A stretch of 64,000 nt of DNA, from the NCBI RefSeq assembly GCF_029338255.1, contig NZ_CP119787.1, positions 3,053,631-3,117,630 on the forward strand, read 5' to 3'. A program made the translations under genes and the position numbers. Source of the stretch: Haloarcula halobia. GTDB taxonomy: Archaea; Halobacteriota; Halobacteria; Halobacteriales; Haloarculaceae. This document shows, piece by piece, positions 11,121 through 19,969 of the stretch (position 1 is the stretch's first letter; every line of letters starts with the position of its first letter). Below the pieces are notes generated by a model, which saw only the letters and a program-made list of their open reading frames with translations, was not told the DNA's origin and made no database searches.

Positions 11121-13046
11121 ATGGCCTCCCTGTCGACCGGCGCGCTCATCGTGTTCGCGCTGGTCGGGGCCGCCCTGGTGCTGTTCGTCACCGAGTGGCT
11201 CCCCCCGGACATGACCGCCATCGCCGTCCTGGTCGCGCTCGCGGTGCTCGAGCCGCACACCGGCGTCTCCGCACGGGCGGCCATCGAGGGCTTTGCCAGC
11301 CCGGCCGTCGTCACCATCGTCGCGATGTACATCCTGAGCGCGGGCGTCGAGGACGCCGGCGTCGTCGACTGGCTCGGCGGGAAACTGGCGACGGCGACCG
11401 GTGGCGACGAGCGCCGCCTGCTGGCCGCAATCGTCGGGACGACGGGGCTGAGTGCGGGTTTTGTCAACAACACGCCCGTCGTCGCCGTGTTCATCCCGCT
11501 GGTGACCGGGCTGTCGAACCGCTACGGGCTCTCGCCCTCACGGCTCCTGCTCCCGCTCTCGTACGCCGCGATGCTCGGCGGGACGCTCACCCTCGTGGGT
11601 ACCGCGACGAACCTGCTGGCGAGCGACTTCGCCGCCCAACTGCTCGGACGGCGCCTCTCGATGTTCACGCTGACGCCCGTCGGCGTGGTGGTCCTGCTGG
11701 TCGGCGTCGCCTACCTCCTCACCGTGGCCCGGTGGCTGGTTCCCGAGCGGGTCCACCCCGCGGCGGACTTCACCGAGGAGTTCGACATGGACCGCTATCT
11801 CGCGCAGTGCCAGGTCCGGGAGTCGTCCCCGCTGGTCGGCCTGACTGTCGCCGAGGCGCTCGACCACACCGTCGGCGAGGAGGCCCTCGAAGCGGCGGCC
11901 GAGACGCTCGGCGAGCAGCTCCCGGCTGAGGCGGACATCGAGGCCGTGGCCGCGGTGCGAAGCCTCGTCGACGTGGACGTCCTCCAGGTGGACCACGACG
12001 GCGACTCGTATTTCGCGACGGTGACCGACCGTCCTCTCGAGGCGGGTGACGTCCTGACGGTCCGGGGGAGCCGCCAGTCGGTCAACCGCTTCAGCGAGAC
12101 GTTCGGCCTGCGCCAGCTGCCCCGGGAGTCGGTGACCGAGGAACTGCTGGCCGAGAGCGGGCACGCCGGCATCCTCGCAGAAGCCGTCGTCCACGGCGAG
12201 TCCAGATTCCGCGGGCGGACGCTCGCCGACGCGCAGCTGCGCTCGCGTTTCGACGTGACGGCGCTGGCCATCCGGCGTGGCGACTCCATCATCAGAGAGG
12301 CCCTCGCGGACGTCACGCTCGAGGCGGGCGACACGCTGCTCGTCCAGACTCCCGTCGACGAGATTCTCCACTTGGACGAGGAGGGATACCTCTCGCTCAC
12401 CGAGGGGCCGCCGGAGCTGTTCGACGTCATCCACGACGTGGAACCGCCCGACCTCGACGCCGGTACCTTGCTCCCCGTGGGGTTCCTGTTTGCGGCCATC
12501 GCCCTCGCCGCACTCGACGTCGTCCCCATCTACATCGCCGCGCTCGGGGGCGTGGTGGCGATGGTCGCGACGAACCGGCTGACCGCCTCGCGGGCCTACG
12601 ACGCGGTCAGCTGGAACGTCGTCTTCCTGCTTGCGGGTCTCCTCCCGTTGGGCCTGGCGATGCGCGAGACGGGCGGGGCGCTGTTCGTCGGCGACGCGCT
12701 CGTCGGCGTCGCCAGCCACCTCCCACCGCTGCTCGTCCTGGCGCTGTTTTACCTCCTGACGGCGGCGGTCGCCGCCGTCATCACCCCCGTCGCAACCGTG
12801 GTGTTGATGATACCCATCGCCGTCGCCACGGCCACGCAGATCGGCGTCAGCGGGTTCCCGTTCCTGCTGGTGGTCACCTTCGCCGTCGCCCACGCGTTCG
12901 TCACCCCCATCGGCTACCAGACGAACCTCATGGTCTACGGGCCCGGCGGCTACCGCTTCACCGACTTCCTCCGGGTCGGGGTGCCCCTGCAGGTGCTCCT
13001 CTGTGTGGTCACCACGCTCGCGGTGGCGTTCGTCTGGCCGTTGTGA
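11121..13046 (+). CDS. SLC13-type permease with two central RCK_C (TrkA-C) domains
   Basis: The 641-residue membrane protein has N-terminal TM helices with the NNTPVVAVFIPLV and LVGTATNLLASDF motifs of the CitMHS/DASS group. Two soluble TrkA-C domains follow (about residues 215-300, ending GDVLTVRGSR, and 345-425, ending GDTLLVQTP), then C-terminal TM helices with VFLLAGLLPLGLAMRETG, ATVVLMIPIAVATATQ and TPIGYQTNLMVYGPGGY. Relatives move sulfate, dicarboxylates or other anions with Na+; the RCK_C domains probably bind a regulatory ligand. Substrate unknown. Its start lies about 60 bp after the frameshifted membrane gene, with a T-rich element near -30. Confidence 0.85.
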   Translation: MASLSTGALIVFALVGAALVLFVTEWLPPDMTAIAVLVALAVLEPHTGVSARAAIEGFASPAVVTIVAMYILSAGVEDAGVVDWLGGKLATATGGDERRLLAAIVGTTGLSAGFVNNTPVVAVFIPLVTGLSNRYGLSPSRLLLPLSYAAMLGGTLTLVGTATNLLASDFAAQLLGRRLSMFTLTPVGVVVLLVGVAYLLTVARWLVPERVHPAADFTEEFDMDRYLAQCQVRESSPLVGLTVAEALDHTVGEEALEAAAETLGEQLPAEADIEAVAAVRSLVDVDVLQVDHDGDSYFATVTDRPLEAGDVLTVRGSRQSVNRFSETFGLRQLPRESVTEELLAESGHAGILAEAVVHGESRFRGRTLADAQLRSRFDVTALAIRRGDSIIREALADVTLEAGDTLLVQTPVDEILHLDEEGYLSLTEGPPELFDVIHDVEPPDLDAGTLLPVGFLFAAIALAALDVVPIYIAALGGVVAMVATNRLTASRAYDAVSWNVVFLLAGLLPLGLAMRETGGALFVGDALVGVASHLPPLLVLALFYLLTAAVAAVITPVATVVLMIPIAVATATQIGVSGFPFLLVVTFAVAHAFVTPIGYQTNLMVYGPGGYRFTDFLRVGVPLQVLLCVVTTLAVAFVWPL

Positions 13047-13060
13047 CGATAGTGCCGCGC

Positions 13061-13903
13061 TCAGGTCTGCTCGTCCTCTTTCAGTTCCTCGAGCTCGGCG
13101 TCGACCTCGCTGTCCTCGACGGTGGACGTCTCGGCTGCGCCCTCGCCGTTCTCATCCAGCTCTGCTTCCAGGTCCTCCTCGTCCGCTGACTTCGATGCCT
13201 CGTCTGCCTTCCCCATCTCGGCTTTCAGCGTGTCCAGTTCGGCGTCGACCTCCCCGTCCTGCTGGAGCTCCTCCAGTTCGCGGTCGAGCTGGTCCTTATC
13301 GGAGAGCTGGTCGTCGAGGACGCCGTCCTCGCGGAGCTCGTCCATCGCCTGGGCGCGGGCCTCCATGTCCTCGGTCTGTTCCTCGGCGCGTTCGATGGCA
13401 CGGCCGACGTCGGCCATCTCCTCGCCGGCGCCGGTCATCGCCTCGTTTACGCGCGCGGACGCCTGGGCCGCCTCGTGGCGGGCCTTCATCGTCTCTTTCT
13501 TCGTCCTGAACTGCTCGATCTGGCGCTGTAGCTCGTCTTTCTGCTCGACCAGGCGATCTTGCTGGGACTGGAGGTCCTGGATCTGACCGTCCAGCTCCTC
13601 GATCTGGGTCATCTTCTGTTTCTTCTTCTCTAAGGCCTGGCGCGCGAGGTCGTCGCGGTCCTGCTTGACCGCCTGGCGGGCCTGGTCGTTGTGCTTCTCG
13701 ACGTTCTCCTCGAGGCGGCGCTTCTGAATCTCGAGGCGCTTTTTCTGTGTCGTGAGGTCCGCGATGCCCTGTTTGACGTCCTGGAGTTCGTTGCGCAACT
13801 GCTCGTAGGAGTAATCGAGCGTCTCAGTCGGGTCCTCGGCACGGTTGAGGACCGCGTTGAGCTTCGACCGGATGACGTAGGACGCACGCGAGAGGATTCC
13901 CAT
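13061..13903 (-). CDS. PspA/IM30 family protein
   Basis: The 280-residue protein starts MGILSRASYVIRSKLNAVLN and is almost wholly coiled coil (residues about 25-215; LRNELQDVKQGIADLTTQKK, QALEKKKQKMTQIEELDGQI). It ends in a very acidic tail of about 55 residues. PspA/IM30 proteins assemble on the inner membrane face as ESCRT-III-like rods and protect membranes under stress. The N-terminal amphipathic helix is present. The acidic tail is longer than in bacterial PspA, as is common in haloarchaea. It is convergent with the SLC13 gene and divergent from the hydrolase. Confidence 0.88.
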   Translation of the reverse strand: MGILSRASYVIRSKLNAVLNRAEDPTETLDYSYEQLRNELQDVKQGIADLTTQKKRLEIQKRRLEENVEKHNDQARQAVKQDRDDLARQALEKKKQKMTQIEELDGQIQDLQSQQDRLVEQKDELQRQIEQFRTKKETMKARHEAAQASARVNEAMTGAGEEMADVGRAIERAEEQTEDMEARAQAMDELREDGVLDDQLSDKDQLDRELEELQQDGEVDAELDTLKAEMGKADEASKSADEEDLEAELDENGEGAAETSTVEDSEVDAELEELKEDEQT

Positions 13904-13963
13904 ACCACCAGATTCGGGGCCGTAGACTTAAATTTCTTACACGCAGGGCACGAGTGACAGACG

Positions 13964-14566
13964 ATGAGCGAGCCAGTGCGTCTCCCCGGCGGGCGCGACG
14001 TCGCGGGGACGCTCGATTCGCCGGCCGCCGACCGCGCGGTCGTCGCCTGTCCGCCACACCCCCGCTACGGTGGGTCCCGGTCGGACCAGCGTCTCCGGGC
14101 CGTGAGCGACGCGCTCGCGCCCGACGTCGCCGTCCTCCGCATCGACTACGGGCCGTGGGACGAGGGACGGGGCGAGCGCACCGACGCCGAACGGGCCGTC
14201 GCGTGGGCCGCCGAGCGATACGCCTCGGTGGGGCTGTTCGGGTACAGTTTCGGCGCGGGCGTCGCGATTCGGGCGGCCGCCGAGCCGGGCGGGAGAACCG
14301 AAACCGCCGCGCCGAACGCCCTCGCGACGCTCGCCCCGCCCGCCGAGAGCGGTGGCGAGTCGGTGGCCGACGCGCTCGAGGGTGTCCGGTGTCCGACCCA
14401 GGTCGTCTACGGCGAGCGCGACGACACCGTCGACTGGCGGCCGGTCGTCGAGCGAGCACGGGACCTGGGCCACGCGGTCGAGTCGTTCCGGGCCGACCAC
14501 CACTTCGTCGGCCGGGCCGCGACGGTGGGCGACGTCGTCGCCGCGTTCTTCCGCACGAACCGTTGA
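13964..14566 (+). CDS. Alpha/beta hydrolase (dienelactone hydrolase-like)
   Basis: The 200-residue compact alpha/beta hydrolase has the nucleophile elbow GYSFGAG at about residues 91-97, an early oxyanion-region motif CPPHPRYGGS, an acid in YGERDDTVDW near residue 150 and a catalytic His in ADHHFVGRA near residue 185. All three members of the triad can be placed. The size and CPPHPxxGG motif match the small 'alpha/beta superfamily hydrolase' group, whose natural substrates are unknown. Monocistronic, starting 60 bp from the divergent pspA gene. Confidence 0.8.
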   Translation: MSEPVRLPGGRDVAGTLDSPAADRAVVACPPHPRYGGSRSDQRLRAVSDALAPDVAVLRIDYGPWDEGRGERTDAERAVAWAAERYASVGLFGYSFGAGVAIRAAAEPGGRTETAAPNALATLAPPAESGGESVADALEGVRCPTQVVYGERDDTVDWRPVVERARDLGHAVESFRADHHFVGRAATVGDVVAAFFRTNR

Positions 14567-14610
14567 GCGGCAGCCGGCTGTCTGGAGCGCGGGTGCGTGA
14601 CCGTGAGCAG

Positions 14611-14641
14611 TAGCCTTAATATCCATAATAATAAATAATAT
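14611..14641 (+). promoter_or_regulatory. AT-rich promoter tract of the 60-residue membrane protein
   Basis: A 30-bp run of nearly pure A/T, including CTTAATATCC and ATAATAAATAATATC, sits immediately upstream of the ATG at 14645 in otherwise GC-rich DNA. The first TATA-like element is about 30 bp from the start. The density of A/T is unusual even for haloarchaeal promoters. Confidence 0.45.
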
Positions 14642-14644
14642 CAT

Positions 14645-14827
14645 ATGTCGTTCGTCGACCGGAGACGTGTCGCCCGGGAGACCCGTCACGGGACCGTCTC
14701 GTTCCTGGCCGGGTTCCTCACCGGGTTCGGGTTGTTCATGGCCGTCGGGGCCACGCCCGGGGACGCCCTGTTCTCCGCCGTCGCGGCCGCGACCCTGGTC
14801 ACCGTGAGTCGGGCCTTGCCCGGGTGA
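14645..14827 (+). CDS. Small membrane protein, 60 residues
   Basis: The protein begins MSFVDRRRVARETRHGTVSF and contains two hydrophobic segments (FLAGFLTGFGLFMAVG and ALFSAVAAATLVTVS) with a short GDAL turn between them, so a two-helix hairpin is likely, with a positive N-terminus inside. I do not recognise the family. The strong AT-rich promoter directly upstream supports it being a real gene. Nothing in the neighbours (hydrolase, pyrG) suggests a role. Confidence 0.55.
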   Translation: MSFVDRRRVARETRHGTVSFLAGFLTGFGLFMAVGATPGDALFSAVAAATLVTVSRALPG

Positions 14828-14974
14828 GCGAGCGTCGGGCGGGGACCAGGCCCCGGGCGACGTGCCGGGGTCACACGGCGTCACGCCACAGCTATCTGGC
14901 CGCTGACAGTGCGACGCGGTGGCGAAGATGGCGCGCTCCGAAACCGTTTTGACGACACGGGATTCACCGTCAGT

Positions 14975-16639
14975 ATGCCGACCGAACCCGAAACGGACTA
15001 CGACCCGGAGCTGGGTCGGAAGTTCATCTTCGTCACCGGTGGCGTGATGTCGGGCCTGGGCAAGGGCATCACCGCCGCCAGCACGGGCCGTCTTCTCAAG
15101 AACGCGGGGTTCGACGTGACAGCGGTCAAGATTGACCCCTATCTCAACGTCGACGCCGGGACCATGAACCCGTTCCAGCACGGCGAGGTGTACGTGCTGA
15201 AAGACGGCGGCGAGGTCGACCTCGACCTGGGGAACTACGAGCGGTTCCTCGACATCGACATGACGTTCGACCACAACGTCACGACGGGCAAGACCTACCA
15301 GCACGTCATCGAGAAGGAGCGCGCCGGCGACTACCTCGGTCGCACGGTCCAGATCATCCCCCACATCACCGACGACATCAAGCGGCGCATCCGCGAGGCC
15401 GCCGAGGGCAACGACGTCTGTATCATCGAGGTCGGCGGCACCGTCGGCGACATCGAGGGGATGCCCTACCTCGAAGCGCTTCGCCAGTTCGCCCACGAGG
15501 AAGACGAGGAAGACATCCTTTTCACCCACGTCACGCTCGTCCCCTACTCGAAGAACGGCGAGCAAAAGACCAAGCCAACCCAGCACTCCGTGAAGGAACT
15601 CCGGAGCATCGGCCTCCAGCCGGACATCCTGGTGGGCCGGTGTTCTGACAAGCTCGACATCGACACGAAAGAGAAGATCGCGCTGTTCTGTGACGTCCCC
15701 ACCGAGGCCGTCTTCTCGAACCCGGACGTCGACGACATCTACCACGTCCCCCTGATGGTCGAAGAAGAGGGGCTCGACGAGTACGTGATGGAGCGCCTCG
15801 ACATCGTCGACGAGGCCCTGCCAGAGGGCGAGCGCGAGAACCGCTGGCGGGAACTGGTCACCCAGAACACCGAGGGTGAAGTCGACGTCGCCCTCGTGGG
15901 CAAGTACGACCTCGAGGACGCCTACATGTCGGTCCACGAGGCGCTGAAACACGCCGGCCTGGAGAAGAACGTCGACGTCAACGTCACCTGGGTCGACTCC
16001 GAGAAGATGAACGACCGCCACACCACGCGGATGGAGGAGGCCGACGCCATCGTCGTCCCCGGCGGCTTCGGTTCGCGCGGGACCGACGGGAAGGTCGAGG
16101 CCATCCGCTACGCCCGCGAGAACGACGTGCCGTACCTCGGGCTCTGTCTGGGCTTCCAGCTTGCCGTCATCGAGTACGCCCGGAACGTCCTCGACCTCGA
16201 GGGCGCCCACTCGACGGAGCTCGACGAGGACACGCCCCATCCTGTCATCGACATCCTGCCCGAGCAGTACGAGGTCGAGGACATGGGCGGGACGATGCGC
16301 CTGGGCGCCCAGGAGACCGACATCGAACCCGGGACGCTCGCCGCCGCGCTGTACGGCGGTGGCTCCTGTACCGAGCGCCACCGCCATCGCTACGAGGTCA
16401 ACCCCGAGTACATCGACGACCTGGAGGACGGCGGCCTGCGGTTCTCCGGCCGGGACAACAACCGCATGGAGATCCTGGAACTCGACCACGACGACCATCC
16501 GTACTTCATCGGGACGCAGTTCCACCCCGAGTTCCGTTCCCGACCGACGCGGGCGAGTCCACCCTTCGTCGGCTTGCTGGAGGCAGTGCTGGGCGAGGAT
16601 CCACGCGCGGTCGACGCCGAGCAGGAGGTGAGCCACTGA
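14975..16639 (+). CDS. pyrG: CTP synthase (glutamine hydrolysing)
   Basis: The 554-residue enzyme converts UTP, ATP and glutamine to CTP. The N-terminal synthetase domain begins [17 protein letters not shown] (P-loop-like) and includes [17 protein letters not shown]. The C-terminal class I glutamine amidotransferase has the nucleophile in LGLCLGFQ and a catalytic His-Glu in FHPEF. Length is standard. The start [17 protein letters not shown] was preferred to a longer in-frame extension because the extension is not conserved-looking and a TATA-like element lies within it. Its TGA overlaps the guaAb ATG by one base. Confidence 0.97.
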   Translation: MPTEPETDYDPELGRKFIFVTGGVMSGLGKGITAASTGRLLKNAGFDVTAVKIDPYLNVDAGTMNPFQHGEVYVLKDGGEVDLDLGNYERFLDIDMTFDHNVTTGKTYQHVIEKERAGDYLGRTVQIIPHITDDIKRRIREAAEGNDVCIIEVGGTVGDIEGMPYLEALRQFAHEEDEEDILFTHVTLVPYSKNGEQKTKPTQHSVKELRSIGLQPDILVGRCSDKLDIDTKEKIALFCDVPTEAVFSNPDVDDIYHVPLMVEEEGLDEYVMERLDIVDEALPEGERENRWRELVTQNTEGEVDVALVGKYDLEDAYMSVHEALKHAGLEKNVDVNVTWVDSEKMNDRHTTRMEEADAIVVPGGFGSRGTDGKVEAIRYARENDVPYLGLCLGFQLAVIEYARNVLDLEGAHSTELDEDTPHPVIDILPEQYEVEDMGGTMRLGAQETDIEPGTLAAALYGGGSCTERHRHRYEVNPEYIDDLEDGGLRFSGRDNNRMEILELDHDDHPYFIGTQFHPEFRSRPTRASPPFVGLLEAVLGEDPRAVDAEQEVSH

Positions 16640-17556
16640 TGGTCGACGTCGAACCCTTCATCGAGGAGGCCAAGGCCGAGATCGCCGAGGAGATCGGCGA
16701 CAAGCACGCCGTCATCGGCCTCTCGGGCGGCGTCGACTCCTCTACCGCGGCCGCCCTGGCCTACGAGGCCATCGGCGACCAGCTCACGGCGGTGTACGTC
16801 GACACCGGTCTGATGCGGAAAGGCGAGACCGACGAGATCCGCGAGACGTTCGACTACATGGACTCGCTGCGCATCGTCGAGGCCCAGGACCGGTTCCTCG
16901 AGGCACTCGAGGCCGAGACCGACCCCGAGGCGAAGCGCCACATCATCGGCGAACAGTTCATCCGGGAGTTCGAGACCGTCGCCCGTGAAGTGGACGCGGA
17001 CTACCTCGTCCAGGGGACCATCTACCCCGACCGCATCGAGAGCGAGGGGACCATCAAGTCGCACCACAACGTCGGCGGCCTCCCCGAGCGCATCGACTTC
17101 GAGGGCATCGTCGAACCGATGCGGGACCTCTACAAGGACGAGGTCCGCGAGGTCGCCCGCGCGCTCGACCTGGAGGAGATCATCTCCGAGCGGATGCCGT
17201 TCCCCGGTCCGGGCCTGGCCGTCCGTATCATCGGCGAGGTCACCGAGGAGAAACTCGAGGTGGCCCGCGAGGCCAACCACGTCGTCGAGGAGGAACTCGA
17301 GGAGTACGACCCGTGGCAGGCCCTGGCCGCCGTCATCGGCAAGGCGACGGGCGTCAAGGGCGACAACCGCGTCCACGGCTGGGTCGTCGCCGTGCGGTCC
17401 GTGGAGTCACGCGACGGGATGACCGCCCGCGCCCAGGAGATAGACTGGGAGACGCTCCAGCGCATGCAGAGTCGCATCACCGGCGCCCACGAGAACGTCG
17501 CTCGCGTCGTCTACGACGTGACCCACAAACCGCCCGCGACCATCGAGTACGAATGA
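16639..17556 (+). CDS. guaAb: GMP synthase subunit B (ATP pyrophosphatase subunit)
   Basis: The 305-residue subunit activates XMP with ATP and transfers ammonia to give GMP. The PP-loop is [10 protein letters not shown] (residues about 30-39). Further family motifs are [33 protein letters not shown] and [10 protein letters not shown], with the dimerisation domain at the C-terminus. Archaea split GMP synthase into a glutaminase (GuaAa) and this subunit; no guaAa is in the window. It overlaps pyrG upstream and the next small gene downstream, giving a tight operon that joins two glutamine-dependent nucleotide aminations. Confidence 0.96.
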   Translation: MVDVEPFIEEAKAEIAEEIGDKHAVIGLSGGVDSSTAAALAYEAIGDQLTAVYVDTGLMRKGETDEIRETFDYMDSLRIVEAQDRFLEALEAETDPEAKRHIIGEQFIREFETVAREVDADYLVQGTIYPDRIESEGTIKSHHNVGGLPERIDFEGIVEPMRDLYKDEVREVARALDLEEIISERMPFPGPGLAVRIIGEVTEEKLEVAREANHVVEEELEEYDPWQALAAVIGKATGVKGDNRVHGWVVAVRSVESRDGMTARAQEIDWETLQRMQSRITGAHENVARVVYDVTHKPPATIEYE

Positions 17557-17864
17557 ACGTCACGCTGGTCGGAACCGATCCCGAGCGGATGGCAGATGCA
17601 CTGACAGCCCAGGGCCACGCGGTCACCGTCGCGGACGTCGGCAACCGCCCCGGGCTGGAGGAGGCGGGCGTCCACGACGCCGAGGTGTACCTGCTGACCG
17701 AGATGGAACAGGCCACCTCCATCGTCGTCGCCAAGGACCTCAACCCGGACCTCCGGGTGGTCGTCTACGCAGAGGGGTCGCTGCCGGACTTCGCGAGCCG
17801 GCAGACCGACCTCGTCGTCGACCCGAACCTGCTGAGTCCCGAAGCCGTCGCCGAGGAGCTGTAG
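17553..17864 (+). CDS. Small TrkA-N-like (Rossmann) protein, third gene of pyrG operon
   Basis: The 103-residue protein overlaps the guaAb stop (ATGA). It begins [20 protein letters not shown], a Rossmann-like strand-turn-helix, followed by [17 protein letters not shown] and [19 protein letters not shown], a pattern like the N-terminal half of TrkA/RCK nucleotide-binding domains. The classical GxGxxG is reduced to GTDPERM. Haloarchaeal genomes often keep this gene beside guaAb; I recall it as a DUF7126-type family. A link to nucleotide sensing is inferred from position only. Confidence 0.7.
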   Translation: MNVTLVGTDPERMADALTAQGHAVTVADVGNRPGLEEAGVHDAEVYLLTEMEQATSIVVAKDLNPDLRVVVYAEGSLPDFASRQTDLVVDPNLLSPEAVAEEL

Positions 17865-17869
17865 CCCGT

Positions 17870-18544
17870 CTACAGCGTCTCGGCCAGCGCCGCGAGCCGC
17901 TCGCTCCCCCGCACCCGGAAGGGGACGCCGTGGCCCGGGCCGGCCACGTCGAACGCCCCGGTCCGGTGGGACAGGCGCCGGATGCTCACCGGGACCTCGC
18001 GCGTGTTGTCGCTGAGATACCAGGGCGACGGAGCGAAATCGCCGCCGGACTCGCGCACGCAATCGCCGAGGAACGCCACCCCGAGGTCCTCGCTGACGTA
18101 GGCGACGTGCCCCCTGGTGTGGCCCGGGGTGTGGTAGGCGGTGAAACTGCCGAGGGTGTGCCCGTCGGCGACGGTCTCGACGGGATTCGACGGTGCGTCG
18201 ATGGTGACCGAGGCCATCCGCTGGACCGCGCCCTTCAGCGTGCTCAGCGGGGGCGTCCGTTCGCCGGTCACCATCGGGGCGTCGGCCACGCCGGTGTAGA
18301 TGGTCAGGTCGACGCCGTCGAACGACGGGAGCCCACCCACGTGGTCGAAGTCGTAGTGTGTCAGCAGGATGCGGTCCAGGTCGGTGAGCTCGTAGCCCGC
18401 CCGGTTGATACCGGCGACGAGCGCGTTCCCGTGCCAGGGCATCCCCGCGTCGACAAGCGTCAGCGTGCCGCCGTCGTCGACGAGGTAGGCGTTGACCCCG
18501 CCCAGGTCGTACCACCACACGCCGTCCGCGAGTTCCGTCACCAT
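17870..18544 (-). CDS. Metallo-beta-lactamase fold hydrolase
   Basis: The 224-residue MBL-fold protein carries the metal motif LTHYDFDHVGG near residue 75, a later His in HTPGHTRGHVAY near 135, Asp in FLGDCV and a final His in GPGHGVPF near 205. In the classical HxHxDH motif the second His is Asp here (HYDFDH), a variant seen in some glyoxalase-II-like families that still bind metal. Substrate unknown. The start MVTELADGVWWYD is favoured because the preceding in-frame residues are not MBL-like. It converges with the pyrG operon (5 bp gap). Confidence 0.82.
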   Translation of the reverse strand: MVTELADGVWWYDLGGVNAYLVDDGGTLTLVDAGMPWHGNALVAGINRAGYELTDLDRILLTHYDFDHVGGLPSFDGVDLTIYTGVADAPMVTGERTPPLSTLKGAVQRMASVTIDAPSNPVETVADGHTLGSFTAYHTPGHTRGHVAYVSEDLGVAFLGDCVRESGGDFAPSPWYLSDNTREVPVSIRRLSHRTGAFDVAGPGHGVPFRVRGSERLAALAETL

Positions 18545-18632
18545 ACTACAGCGTTGGACGAGCGGGAACAAATACTGTCGGGCTGTCAGGTCGTCCGGAG
18601 ACGGGCCGAACCGCGAGCGGGGGAGGGGGCGC

Positions 18633-19046
18633 TTACTGATCGTCGGGCATCGCATACGAGAGCCGATGGGGGACCAGGCTCAGCGTGCGGACGATGGCCG
18701 CCAGCGCGACGAAGATGCCGACCAGGATGTGTGCGATGCCGCCGAGTTTCAGCCAGAGCAACAGCGAGGGGAACTGGTGGATGGTCGCAAGCTGGGCGTT
18801 CAGCGCGGCCGCTCCGGCGCGGTCGGGGCCGCCACCGGCCACGCTGTGGGCCGTCTGCGTGGTGAAGAACTGTTCGAGCAGCGGGTGGAACTGGGTGAAC
18901 TCGAGGACGAGCGCCATCCCGACCAGCAGGTAGCCGACCGCCGCGAAGGCGGCCCCGACCACGAGCATCTTCTTGATGGAGCTCATCGCCGAGAGGATGG
19001 TCTCGGGACTGTACGTCTGCATCGTCTGTGGGGTTTCGGTCGCCAT
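18633..19046 (-). CDS. Conserved membrane protein, 137 residues
   Basis: The protein has a cytoplasmic-looking N-terminus rich in Thr/Ser/Gln (METETP-like start, TYSPETILSAMSSIKK) and three hydrophobic segments: MLVVGAAFAAVGYLLVGMAL, FPSLLLWLKLGGIAHIL and LVGIFVALAAIVRTLSLV. The loop after the first segment contains FTQFHPLLEQFFTTQTAHSV. I do not recognise the family. It stands between the MBL gene (same strand, 88 bp gap) and the phoD pseudogene, so no operon role can be proposed. Confidence 0.65.
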   Translation of the reverse strand: MATETPQTMQTYSPETILSAMSSIKKMLVVGAAFAAVGYLLVGMALVLEFTQFHPLLEQFFTTQTAHSVAGGGPDRAGAAALNAQLATIHQFPSLLLWLKLGGIAHILVGIFVALAAIVRTLSLVPHRLSYAMPDDQ

Positions 19047-19121
19047 TACACCTCGAGAGACGAAAGGTTACTACGTATAACTAAGTTACTAATGCAAACC
19101 ACAGACCCGACGGCAGTACAT

Positions 19122-19766
19122 TTATATACCGTCTCCGATTCCAGCAGCGGCGGTGGGCCGTGGCCGACTCAGATCGAGCTCGTGGCTGTCGACCGGACAG
19201 CGGTACCGGGTCAGGAGCCGCCGGCTGGCGTCCGTCGAGTCGGTCGCACGGTCGACGGCGTACGCCGAGAACGTACACGCTTCGGGCGTGAACTCGACAA
19301 CCGCGCACCCCCAGCGGTGACTGTCGAAGAACTCGACGTGGGGAATTCTCGTCGGTCACGTAGTCGGCGATGAGTCGCCGGGTCTCGCGGTCGTTCGGCA
19401 GCGAGAGGCGGTCCCTGCGGTTCTGACTCGTCACCGCCGGCGTCATGAACTCCACGCCTGTGCGTTCCCCGTCGTGCTCGACGTGGCCAGTGAGCGTGCT
19501 GTGCATGTCGCCGGTGGGCGCGACGGAGGCGGCGTCGCCCGCCTCGGCGCTCTCGAGGATCCGCCTGCGCTCCCCGGGGAACGCGTCCCGGCGTCGTCGT
19601 TCAGGACGTCGACGCCGTCGGGCGCGACGCGTCCGGAGCACGACGCCGCGTTCCGTCGGGTCCCCGCTGGCGACGCCCTGGGGGAAGACCGTCGCCGGCT
19701 GGTCGTCGCTCCCGTCGCCGCCAGGACCCGCCGGCGGCCCGCATCGAGGGCTGGGTCGTCAGGCAT
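19122..19766 (-). pseudogene. Alkaline phosphatase D (phoD) pseudogene, internally deleted and frameshifted
   Basis: On the minus strand the N-terminus of a PhoD is visible: MPDDPALDAGRRRVLAATGA, a Tat-like signal, then in another frame FPQGVASGDPTERGVVLRTR. After only about 60 codons the sequence jumps to the C-terminal region: APTGDMHSTLTGHVEHD, VEFMTPAVTSQN and, after a further frameshift, VEFFDSHRWGCAVVEFTPEA with a stop at 19122. About 300 residues of the catalytic core are missing, and at least two frameshifts are present. The gene is dead. Functional PhoD is a secreted metal-dependent phosphodiesterase/phosphatase for phosphorus scavenging. Confidence 0.85.
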
Positions 19767-19969
19767 ACCCGCGACGGGCGTCGCGGCCAGATTGTAATCC
19801 GAGTCGTAGCGAACCGGGGAGTACGCTACGCGAGGCGGGAACGCGACCACTCTCGGCGCTCCGCCCGTCGCGACTCCGTACGGCACCGGGCGGGTCTCGA
19901 ACCGTCGTTCGTGATAGTTCCGTGCACGAATCCGAACCCCTAAGTAAACGCTTGGGAGTCGCCTAGTCG

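Noticed and set aside
13937..16636. 899-codon open frame antisense to pyrG
   Set aside because: It lies opposite pyrG and other well-supported genes; its composition is low-complexity Val/Asp/Arg typical of GC-rich antisense frames.
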